Assembly (NCBI GenBank): GCA_947584125.1
Contig: CANPWI010000098.1
Span: 1 to 5,015, forward strand
Source: an uncultured Clostridia bacterium
GTDB lineage: Bacteria; Bacillota; Clostridia; TANB77; CAG-508
Length of the DNA: 5,015 nt
Direction of reading: 5' to 3'
Under the pieces are notes generated by a model. It worked only from the letters and a program-made list of their open reading frames with translations. It did not search any database and was not told where the DNA came from. Numbering within the stretch: the first letter of the stretch is position 1; each line of letters begins with the position of its first letter. A program made the position numbers and the translations under genes. Below, one piece after another: positions 1 to 5,015 of the stretch.

Positions 1-16
1 ATTATAAATTTTTTAT

Positions 17-50
17 AAAAATAAAAAGATTAGAATTTTTACTCCAATCT
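17..50 (-). terminator. Intrinsic terminator at the end of the left operon
   Basis: Read on the minus strand, AGATTGGAGT (50-41) pairs with ATTCTAATCT (36-27) around an AAAA loop. This gives a 10-bp RNA stem that includes two G-U pairs, followed directly by a U-rich tract (26-17). It lies about 40 bases past the stop of the 125-residue gene and would end the transcript that starts at the promoter at 844-872. The stem is only moderately GC-rich, but its place and the U tract fit well. Confidence 0.75.
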
Positions 51-91
51 CTATAGTTTATTTTATATAATATCTAAGACACTAATATGCT

Positions 92-469
92 TTACTTTTT
101 TAATAAATATTCTAATATATCATCTTCATCAGTTATCCAAATATCTATTAGACATTTACTAAAGTCTTCTTCATTCAAATATTCATTTGTATATTTGAAA
201 AATACAAGTTTATATGGCTTTGTAATTAATTCTAGTAATTGAATATAGTTCTTGCTTTTATCTATCTTTTTTTTCATTTCTTTTATAGCAAGCAAATATT
301 CATTTTTATTTTCTAATATATTTAATATGTTTCCATTTTCCTCATCTATTACTATTGGAGTATTAAAAAATGGGTGCTGTATAACTGGAATAGATGAATA
401 TTCTAAATCAAATAGAAGAAATTCTTTTGATATTTCTTTGCATTTTAGTAAATCTGTATCTTCTAACAT
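92..469 (-). CDS. Conserved-looking hypothetical protein, 125 aa
   Basis: I do not recognise a named family. The protein is soluble, acidic at both ends and mostly helical, with no signal peptide or membrane segment. Visible landmarks are a His-Pro-Phe-Phe stretch at residues 32-35, a Lys-rich helix at 62-73, a Lys-Pro-Tyr-Lys-Leu-x-Phe-Phe-Lys-Tyr block at 84-93 and an acidic Trp-containing C-terminus at 105-125. The ATG is well supported by AGGAGG at 481-476, six bases upstream. The gene starts 20 bases after the stop of the exoA chimera, so the two are almost certainly co-transcribed from the promoter at 844-872; the transcript ends at the terminator at 17-50. An A8 run (plus T8 at 267-274) inside it keeps its frame, unlike the one in the integrase. 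A role as an antitoxin or immunity-like partner of the upstream ORF is possible only from its position. Confidence 0.8.
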   Translation of the reverse strand: MLEDTDLLKCKEISKEFLLFDLEYSSIPVIQHPFFNTPIVIDEENGNILNILENKNEYLLAIKEMKKKIDKSKNYIQLLELITKPYKLVFFKYTNEYLNEEDFSKCLIDIWITDEDDILEYLLKK

Positions 470-489
470 AATATTCCTCCTATTGCTTA

Positions 490-768
490 CTACACATTTA
501 TTTTCTTTAATACATTTTCAAATTTACTCTTTACATTTGATATTTCGTTTTTACTGTGGCTCATTATATATTCGATAACTTGATTTTGACATTGTCTTAA
601 TTCTTCATTAGTATAATCTCTATCATCTATTTCAAAATTCTTCATTTTACTTGCAATTTTTGTTTCTTGAATACACACTATGTCTGCCGATTTATCTTTT
701 ATAATATCATTAAATCCTTTTTCTATTGATGACCTTAATCCATTTACATTCCACGACAAAATTCTCAT
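490..768 (-). pseudogene. exoA: Truncated exodeoxyribonuclease III (first 38 aa) fused to an unrelated tail
   Basis: Residues 1-38 match the start of the XthA/ExoA family of AP endonucleases / 3'-5' exonucleases: Met-Arg-Ile-Leu-Ser-Trp-Asn-Val-Asn-Gly-Leu-Arg, then Ala-Asp-Ile-Val-Cys-Ile-Gln-Glu-Thr-Lys at 28-37. These include the metal-site Asn7 and Glu35. The family is normally about 250 residues; here homology stops after Lys37-Ile38, so the catalytic Tyr, Asp, Asn and His further along are missing and nuclease activity is not expected. Residues 39-92 are a different, charged helical sequence. It contains its own ATG at 645 that could give a 51-residue protein, but no clear ribosome binding site precedes that ATG. 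The ATG at 768 follows a purine-rich AAGGAAAG site and a very good promoter. The piece looks like a recombination or deletion product that keeps the exoA control region and expresses a chimera. The tail is unrecognised. Confidence 0.75.
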
Positions 769-843
769 AATTTCAACTTTCCTTTTCTCTATTTTTCATT
801 GTCAAATACTCCCACTTGTTCAATTAGTCAAACAACTACGCTT

Positions 844-872
844 ATTATATCGAATTATGGACTTTTAGTCAA
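844..872 (-). promoter_or_regulatory. Near-consensus sigma-A promoter of the exoA-chimera operon
   Basis: On the minus strand the -35 box TTGACT (872-867) and the -10 box TATAAT (849-844) are separated by exactly 17 bases. They match the consensus at five of six and six of six positions. The start codon at 768 lies about 75 bases downstream of the -10 box, leaving a leader of roughly 65-70 bases. The -35 box abuts and slightly overlaps the terminator of the upstream gene. It is the best promoter in the window and would drive the exoA chimera and the 125-residue gene. Confidence 0.8.
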
Positions 873-908
873 AAAAAGTAATAAACTTTTATGCTTATTA
901 CTTTTTTT
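871..908 (-). terminator. Strong stem-loop terminator after the membrane-protein gene
   Basis: A perfect 14-bp inverted repeat, 871-884 against 895-908, surrounds a 10-base loop. The inner seven pairs are GTAATAA/TTATTAC and the outer seven are A/T, so a run of U follows the core stem. It lies about 30 bases past the stop of the gene at 940-1419 and should end that minus-strand transcript. The structure is symmetric and could also work on the other strand, but no plus-strand gene runs into it. Confidence 0.85.
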
Positions 909-939
909 TAATATATAATTGTAATTTTCTTATCTGTTT

Positions 940-1419
940 CTAAACAGCCTCTTTTATCGAAGTATATTTTACCTTATCATTTTCATCAAAAATAATTTTA
1001 AGTTCATAAGAATCAATTTCCCCAAAAAATAAATAATCAGTTATATTTCCTGCATCATAGTAATATACATCTTTTTCTTCTTTGCCTCTTGGTTTTCCTA
1101 ATAATTGAATAACTTGTTCTTTTGATAATCCTATAAGCCTTTTGCTATCGTTAATTTCTTTCATTTCTGTATAGACTTTATCAGGTTTTGCACTTAAATA
1201 TTTCGTAACTGAATACCCTAAATTTTTAGATACTAATATACAAAATGTTATAATAATTGCATATATTACAATTGTAAATTTATTATCTTTTTTAATTATT
1301 TTTTTTCTTATTATCCCTATTATTATAACTATTATAGCACATAATATTATACTTATTATATATGGCAAGAATATAATACCAAAAATCCCAATATAAAGAA
1401 AAATATCTAACACTAACAT
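940..1419 (-). CDS. Small membrane protein with a BamE/SmpA-like C-terminal domain, 159 aa
   Basis: The N-terminus is a long hydrophobic stretch at residues 5-37, possibly a hairpin of two helices around Pro19. A basic loop follows (Arg-Lys-Lys-Ile-Ile-Lys-Lys, 38-44), then a further membrane helix at about 48-65. By the positive-inside rule the basic loop is cytoplasmic and the C-terminus is outside. Residues 95-153 read like the SmpA/BamE-type fold often found on Gram-positive membrane proteins: Ile-Gly-Leu-Ser-Lys-Glu-Gln-Val, Leu-Leu-Gly-Lys-Pro at 106-110, a Tyr-rich strand at 119-121, then Leu-Lys-Ile-Ile-Phe-Asp-Glu-Asn-Asp-Lys-Val. It has no lipobox. The ATG is fixed by GGAGG at 1431-1427, seven bases away. 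A TATAAT lies at 1464-1459 but has no clear -35 partner, so the gene may instead be read through from the right. The function is unknown; a role at the cell surface is inferred. Confidence 0.8.
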   Translation of the reverse strand: MLVLDIFLYIGIFGIIFLPYIISIILCAIIVIIIGIIRKKIIKKDNKFTIVIYAIIITFCILVSKNLGYSVTKYLSAKPDKVYTEMKEINDSKRLIGLSKEQVIQLLGKPRGKEEKDVYYYDAGNITDYLFFGEIDSYELKIIFDENDKVKYTSIKEAV

Positions 1420-1465
1420 TTTTGGACCTCCATAATTTACTATTTATTCTTTTCCATTATTATAT

Positions 1466-1699
1466 TTAATTCTCCTTCTGCGTCTTCTCCTCTCCAATAC
1501 CAGTATCAGCTTTCACAAGATGAATAAACAACTCGCCTACTTTGTCCCTAGAAATCTCCATAACCTCGTCATCTGGCAAATCAACCACCCAAACTGCGTC
1601 CGTACCCTGAAGGAATAACCCTGATCGAATTGCCCATCTAGCGTGAAGAAGATTCTCTGCTACAAAGTTATTAATTGATTTATTAGCAGAATGACACAC
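1466..1699 (-). CDS. Orphan GC-rich reading frame of foreign composition, 77 aa from GTG
   Basis: No family is recognised. The segment at 1471-1660 is about 46% G+C by hand count (88 of 190), against roughly 17% in the 60 bases at 1741-1800, and it uses many G/C-ending codons. The peptide looks like real coding sequence: Leu-Leu-His-Ala-Arg-Trp-Ala-Ile-Arg-Ser-Gly-Leu-Phe at 17-29, Val-Trp-Val-Val-Asp-Leu-Pro-Asp-Asp at 36-44, and a charged tail. The GTG start at 1699 has no ribosome binding site and the frame stays open up to 1741, so it is more likely the C-terminal end of a larger foreign gene than a complete gene. It could be translated as a frame-shifted extension of the ORF at 1660-2379, which it overlaps in the -1 frame: re-reading one base in the A4 run at 1724-1721 joins them. 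Real protein, low certainty about function and start. Confidence 0.5.
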   Translation of the reverse strand: MCHSANKSINNFVAENLLHARWAIRSGLFLQGTDAVWVVDLPDDEVMEISRDKVGELFIHLVKADTGIGEEKTQKEN

Positions 1700-2379
1700 C
1701 AGAATCGCACACTTCTCATCTTTTCTGCTAATACTTCTATATCAATTTTAGAGATTATTTTACTATTAACTTCTTTATTCTTTATTGCATATAATAATCT
1801 TTCTAGTAAATTTGAAATATGCCAAATAGCTTTATAATGACATTGATTAATAGACTCTAGTAATTTATCAATATTTACATATGAAAATAATAGTTTAGTA
1901 TTCAATCGTTTATTAATAAAGTAATCATTAACGATTCTGCTTAATGCATATCCTGTATTTTTATCAACATTTTCTATCCAATACGCCATTCTTTTTAGAT
2001 TATTTTCTTTTTCTAATATTACTAATATTTTTTCATTATATCTATCAAGTTCATCCAACAATAAAAGCGCATTTCTTATACTTAAGCTTTCATTACAAGA
2101 AAAACATCTTTTTACTATTTTTTCTAATTCCTCATCTCTTATTAAATTATTTCTTATATAATATCCTTGACCATACCATTCAATATTATGTAATACCCAT
2201 GAAATCCCTTGTAAGGAATAATTTTCATCAACAATTACTTTTCTTAGAAATTTTAATATATATTCTAATTCTTCTTTGCTACAATTATCAATAAAGATAT
2301 TTATAAAGAAATCAGCATATCTAATATGAGCACATCTATATTTATTATACTCCTCAATTATAATTTTATTTTCAATCAA
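1660..2379 (-). CDS. Helical C-terminal part of the split SMEK/NTPase protein, 239 codons
   Basis: This ORF starts with TTG (2379) in a TTGA overlap with the stop of the SMEK/NTPase gene and lies in its -1 frame. There is no good ribosome binding site, and the next ATG is far inside (residue 131). Residues 1-220 are almost all amphipathic helix with Leu/Ile-rich spacing, as in the helical-repeat C-termini of large P-loop NTPases. The early block Cys-Ala-His-Ile-Arg-Tyr-Ala-Asp-Phe-Phe (16-25) resembles the end of a winged-helix segment that often follows such NTPase modules. Adding one T to the TTT at the junction fuses it with the 401-residue protein, so I infer a broken or frame-shifted single gene; translational coupling of two subunits is the alternative. 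Residues from about 221 to 239 look out of frame: the composition changes at about 1722 and the sensible peptide moves to the overlapping GC-rich frame. The authentic C-terminus is therefore probably lost. Confidence 0.65.
   Translation of the reverse strand: MIENKIIIEEYNKYRCAHIRYADFFINIFIDNCSKEELEYILKFLRKVIVDENYSLQGISWVLHNIEWYGQGYYIRNNLIRDEELEKIVKRCFSCNESLSIRNALLLLDELDRYNEKILVILEKENNLKRMAYWIENVDKNTGYALSRIVNDYFINKRLNTKLLFSYVNIDKLLESINQCHYKAIWHISNLLERLLYAIKNKEVNSKIISKIDIEVLAEKMRSVRFWCVILLINQLITL
1681..1733. repeat. 11-bp perfect inverted repeat at a composition border
   Basis: TATTAGCAGAA (1681-1691) is the exact reverse complement of TTCTGCTAATA (1723-1733), with 31 bases between them. The right arm sits exactly where AT-rich sequence changes to GC-rich sequence and where the sensible reading frame changes. 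The loop (1692-1722) is about 45% G+C. It may be the scar of a recombination or template-switch event. It is not a terminator, because no U tract follows it. Confidence 0.6.
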
Positions 2380-3581
2380 ATATGTGATTCATTTCTTTCT
2401 TTTATTCTTTTAAAATCTATTTTTGCTTTGTTCCACCCACCTCTTAATACAAAATTAAATAACCAAGGAGTCTTTTGCTCTGATGCTATCTCGATTCTTC
2501 TTTCAATAGTATCTTTCATGTATCTATCATCAATATCCTTGTCTATTTCTTTTAAAAGTGGATATAATTCCGTTTTTCTATTTAAGTATTCTTCTGCCAA
2601 CTTTTTTATAGACTCTTGATTTGTTATATATGTAACTGAATCATCTTGGACTACTATTGCATCCGTTATAGTTATGATAACTCTAACATTTTTATTTACA
2701 TTACTTATAATTCTTTCAATTTGAAAATTTTCTAATACCTGTGCATCATCAATAATTAATATAGTCCTATCTTGAAATTTAGAAAAAATATTATAGTCAA
2801 ATTTATTATTATTTAAAAATCTATATACTTTCCAATCTTTTTGATAATATTTATATCCAACTTGATATGCAGATATTGATTTTCCACATCCGGGCTCTCC
2901 TGAAATCACACAATAATATTGAGAATCTAATGTTTCTAAGATATTATCAATTACAGGTAGTTCTGGACAACTTTTAACATTATATGGATACAATCTATTT
3001 CCTACAATTGCATCTTTTATACTTCTTTCGACATCAAACACTAATTCTTCTATATATTGATTAGTTACTTGCTCATTAGAAATTTCAAGTTCTTTTTCTA
3101 AAAATTCTACTAGTTGCATAAATTTCTTGTTATCATATTTATTAGATAATATGTTAATATAATCTCTATAATCTAAAACTTTATTTTTAACATCAAAAGT
3201 ATTTCCTTTATAAATATATTCTGATATTGAAGGATTATATTTAACTAATGTAATAATATATAGATTGGGATATAACTTGTCTAAACCATAATCTATATAC
3301 TGTTCAAAAGTTTCTCTTATTTTACTCAAACTTTTTTCCGAAGTAATTTGTATTGCTATTCCTCTTTTTTTATCTACTAGATCAATTGCTTTTTGATTTC
3401 TTTTAAATAAATTTGTATTTTCTAAATTTAATTCAAAAGTTTTATTTAGAAGATCACAACAAAAACTTTCAGAAATTATATTAATATCATAAAATCTACA
3501 ATAATTATTTATTTGAATATCTGATTCGATGTACATTAGATATTTTTTAATTTTGTCCAGATTAATTTGTCTAGGTAACAT
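2376..3581 (-). CDS. SMEK-domain P-loop NTPase, 401 aa (N-terminal part of a larger protein)
   Basis: The N-terminal region (about 1-115) fits the SMEK domain seen at the front of large conflict-type ATPases: Arg-Gln-x-x-Leu-Asp-Lys-Ile-x-x-Tyr-Leu at 4-15, Asp-Ile-Asn-Ile-Ile-Ser-Glu at 32-38, Asp-Leu-Leu-Asn at 43-46, Ala-Ile-Asp-Leu-Val-Asp at 65-70 and Ile-Ala-Ile-Gln-Ile-Thr-Ser at 75-81. The spacing of Glu39, Asp67 and the Gln-Ile-Thr strand recalls a restriction-endonuclease-like fold; cleavage activity is inferred only. A P-loop NTPase follows: Walker A Gly-Glu-Pro-Gly-Cys-Gly-Lys-Ser at 228-235, Walker B Ile-Leu-Ile-Ile-Asp-Asp at 274-279, and a sensor-like strand at 299-305. The ATG is supported by AGGAG at 3593-3589, seven bases upstream. 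No convincing promoter box is seen in the AT-rich leader. The protein ends right after a Gly-Gly-Trp-Asn-Lys-Ala-Lys helix (381-387), where relatives normally continue for hundreds of residues; the next ORF appears to be that continuation. Its neighbour, an integrase, suggests a mobile defence cargo. Confidence 0.8.
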   Translation of the reverse strand: MLPRQINLDKIKKYLMYIESDIQINNYCRFYDINIISESFCCDLLNKTFELNLENTNLFKRNQKAIDLVDKKRGIAIQITSEKSLSKIRETFEQYIDYGLDKLYPNLYIITLVKYNPSISEYIYKGNTFDVKNKVLDYRDYINILSNKYDNKKFMQLVEFLEKELEISNEQVTNQYIEELVFDVERSIKDAIVGNRLYPYNVKSCPELPVIDNILETLDSQYYCVISGEPGCGKSISAYQVGYKYYQKDWKVYRFLNNNKFDYNIFSKFQDRTILIIDDAQVLENFQIERIISNVNKNVRVIITITDAIVVQDDSVTYITNQESIKKLAEEYLNRKTELYPLLKEIDKDIDDRYMKDTIERRIEIASEQKTPWLFNFVLRGGWNKAKIDFKRIKERNESHI

Positions 3582-3697
3582 ATATTTTCTCCTATTACTA
3601 TAATATTTTTATTTATTTTATCATACAATATAAACAAAAAAAAGCTATTATCTTAATTTTATAATTTAATTCTATCTGATATATTTTACATTTTCGT

Positions 3698-4345
3698 TTA
3701 AATTAAATAATTTAATATTTCAGTTACAACATCAGATTGAGTTATTTTTTCAAATATATTATTTGCTTTTTTTCTTGTTTCCTCCGAACTTATAATATAA
3801 TAATTTTCAGTTGTCTCTATATTGCTATGGCCTAAAATTGTTGCAATATCTTTTATTTTAACACCATAATATAAACTCTTTGTAGCATAACTTCCTCTTA
3901 AATCGTAAAATCTGCAATTACTTATTCCAAGTTCTTTATGTATAATTTTATATGGATATTTAATAATATCTGTTCCAGCGTATGTTCCATCTTTTCTTGT
4001 AAATACCATCTCAACATTATTTTTTCTTTTATATTTACTTTCAACTATTTTATATTCAACTATTTTTCCGTATTTATTTTTTATTTTTTCTAAATAATAT
4101 TTTTTATATTTCTTACCATATTGTTTTCTTAATATCTTTTGTTTTTTCTTATAGTTATACAATGCTTTATATAAAGTATCACATATATAAACTTCTCTAC
4201 AACTTCCTTCTGTTTTGGTTGTGCCTAAATACCATCTACCATCGTTATCTTTTAACTTTGCATATACTGTTTTAGATATTCTTATTATTCTTTTCTCTAA
4301 ATCAATATTGTCCCATGTTAAAGCAAATACTTCTCCTGTTCTCAT
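3698..4345 (-). pseudogene. Tyrosine recombinase/integrase, catalytic half (after frameshift)
   Basis: This is the catalytic domain of a phage/ICE-type tyrosine recombinase, which cuts and rejoins DNA at attachment sites. The sequence shows Arg2 in Thr-Gly-Met-Arg-Thr-Gly-Glu, the beta-hairpin Lys44 in Thr-Thr-Lys-Thr-Glu-Gly, box II Tyr-Asp-Leu-Arg (147-150), Leu-Gly-His-Ser (171-174) and the nucleophile Tyr182 in Thr-Thr-Glu-Asn-Tyr. The first His of the usual His-x-x-Arg box is Tyr147. The ATG at 4345 is not a real start: the same frame continues upstream to about 4440 with good integrase sequence (Tyr-Ser-Gln-Asp-Glu-Ile-Asp-Lys-Ile-Leu, then Ala-Cys-Tyr-Thr-Gly just before the Met) and has no ribosome binding site. 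It is the second half of the gene that begins at 4965; adding one base at the A8 run gives 422 residues, in which Arg, Lys, Arg, His and Tyr fall at 209, 251, 357, 380 and 389. Confidence 0.88.
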
Positions 4346-4443
4346 TCCTGTATAACATGCTGTTAAAAAGGCACAAGTAAATGTATCATTCTTTTTAAAT
4401 CTAGTTAGGATTTTATCAATTTCATCTTGTGAATAAATATGTT

Positions 4444-4965
4444 TTACATTGTTTTTTTTAGTTCAAATGATAGGACTCTTAGAATTTGTAAATCTCCTGC
4501 TGGATTACCTTTTATAAATCCAAAATAATTAGCTGCATCTCTTAATGAACTCTTTATAACTTTTTGATAATTTCTTAAAGATTCTTTTGAATTTGATTTC
4601 TGATATAACTTTAATAAAGCTTGATTCAATATATATGGAGTCAGAGCACATAATTTATATTTTCCAAGTTCTTTCTTTATTGTTTCAAATGTTTCTGAAT
4701 ATCTTTTAGCTGTCGAATATTTATAATTTATCTCAAAATATTCTTTCATCCAATAATCTAGATAATCTGCATAAGACATTAGAGATTCTTTAGAACTTAT
4801 TTCTCCATTTATATAATTGTTATATGCTTTTAGTCCATATTCATATGCTTCACTTTGTGTTCTAAATCCAGATTTTGAAATTCTAGTTCTTTTATTATTT
4901 ACTTTTGCTCCTTCAAAAAAGTATTCATAAACTTTACCTCTTTTTCTTACATTGATTTTTCCCAT
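4444..4965 (-). pseudogene. Tyrosine recombinase/integrase, DNA-binding half (before frameshift)
   Basis: Residues 1-55 form the arm-site binding domain typical of clostridial integrases: a basic start Lys-Ile-Asn-Val-Arg-Lys-Arg-Gly-Lys, beta strands through Tyr-Glu-Tyr-Phe-Phe-Glu-Gly, then Lys-Ser-Gly-Phe-Arg-Thr-Gln-Ser-Glu-Ala and a helix ending Ala-Tyr-Asn-Asn-Tyr-Ile-Asn-Gly. Residues 62-155 are the SAM-like core-binding domain: Ser-Tyr-Ala-Asp-Tyr-Leu-Asp-Tyr-Trp at 64-72, Tyr-Ser-Thr-Ala-Lys-Arg-Tyr at 83-89, Leu-Thr-Pro at 108-110, and Lys-Gly-Asn-Pro-Ala at 152-156. The ATG has an excellent AAGGAGG at 4979-4973, seven bases upstream. The frame ends early, at Lys-Lys-Thr-Met-stop just after the A8 run, where relatives continue into the catalytic domain. 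Without the rest it could bind but not recombine DNA. No excisionase or other phage gene is visible in the window. Confidence 0.88.
4452..4459 (-). other. A8 frameshift site in the integrase
   Basis: The minus strand reads CTA AAA AAA ACA ATG TAA in the first frame. The catalytic half continues in the -1 frame as AAC AAT GTA AAA CAT. Either one A has been lost from a run of nine, or ribosomes or RNA polymerase slip here. In the first frame the run is laid out as A AAA AAA, which is the canonical X XXY YYZ slippery pattern. Confidence 0.8.
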
Positions 4966-4994
4966 TTTATTTCCTCCTTTTTACTTTTTATTAT

Positions 4995-5011
4995 TTTACA
5001 TCATTTGTAAA
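4995..5011. promoter_or_regulatory. Operator-like palindrome upstream of the integrase
   Basis: TTTACA (4995-5000) and TGTAAA (5006-5011) are perfect 6-bp inverted arms with a 5-base centre. The site lies about 30 bases upstream of the integrase start codon. Its place suits binding by a dimeric repressor of integrase expression, but no regulator is in the window, the AT-rich setting makes chance palindromes common, and the promoter itself may lie beyond the right edge. Confidence 0.35.
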
Positions 5012-5015
5012 TAGA

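Noticed and set aside
816..835. TTGTT...AACAA symmetric site downstream of the exoA promoter as an operator
   Set aside because: Only 5-bp arms match and the 10-base centre is not symmetric.
252..868. Plus-strand open frames at 252-578 and 680-868
   Set aside because: They run antisense to better-supported minus-strand genes, are rich in Phe/Ser/Ile as expected from reverse-reading AT-rich genes, and have no ribosome binding sites.
1459..1464. TATAAT upstream of the membrane-protein gene as a promoter
   Set aside because: No -35 box or extended -10 motif lies at a workable distance, and TATAAT is common by chance here.
1944..2619. Plus-strand open frames at 1944-2294 and 2326-2619, hydrophobic and membrane-like
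   Set aside because: The hydrophobicity comes from the T-rich complement of Lys/Asn/Glu-rich coding sequence; both are shadows of the SMEK/NTPase gene and its continuation.
3630..3660. Minus-strand U8 tract after the integrase as an intrinsic terminator
   Set aside because: No stable stem precedes the tract; only short imperfect AT pairings can be drawn.
3702..3716. Perfect 15-base AT-only palindrome at the integrase stop codon, considered as an attachment-site core or terminator
   Set aside because: It contains only A and T, has no room for a loop, no U tract and no second copy that I can find; chance is likely at this composition.

Overview
The base composition (very AT-rich, hand estimate about 25% G+C), strong AGGAGG-type ribosome binding sites, sigma-A type promoter boxes and TGA used as a stop all point to a low-GC Gram-positive bacterium, most likely a Clostridium or close relative. 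Every convincing gene lies on the minus strand, so the window is best read from right to left. The mix of a broken integrase, a SMEK/P-loop NTPase gene, a foreign GC-rich patch and a truncated housekeeping gene suggests an accessory island in decay rather than core chromosome.

Right part (about 3700-5015): a tyrosine recombinase of the phage or integrative-element type. It has a strong ribosome binding site and an operator-like palindrome upstream. Its frame is broken at a run of eight A (4452-4459), which separates the arm/core-binding half (4444-4965) from the catalytic half (read from about 4440 to 3698). Adding one base rebuilds a normal 422-residue integrase.

Middle part (1466-3581): a 401-residue protein with an N-terminal SMEK domain (resembling a restriction-endonuclease fold) and a C-terminal P-loop NTPase. 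It is followed, in the -1 frame with a 4-base TTGA overlap, by an all-helical 239-codon ORF that looks like the rest of the same protein. That second ORF runs into a patch of about 46% G+C (about 1471-1722) which carries an unrelated orphan reading frame. The border is marked by an 11-bp perfect inverted repeat. The original gene was probably one large nuclease/NTPase-type protein, a layout common among suspected anti-phage and conflict genes, now split and capped by foreign DNA.

Left part (1-1419): a small membrane protein with a BamE/SmpA-like C-terminal domain, closed by a strong 14-bp stem terminator (871-908). Overlapping that terminator is a near-consensus sigma-A promoter (844-872) that drives a chimera: the first 38 residues of exodeoxyribonuclease III joined to an unrelated 54-residue tail. 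A 125-residue protein of unknown function follows 20 bases later, and the transcript ends at a terminator at 17-50.

No tRNA, rRNA, CRISPR array, intact insertion sequence or plus-strand gene was found. No stretch longer than 300 bases lacks a gene. The gap at 769-939 holds the promoter and terminator just named; the gap at 3582-3697 holds only the leader of the SMEK gene.
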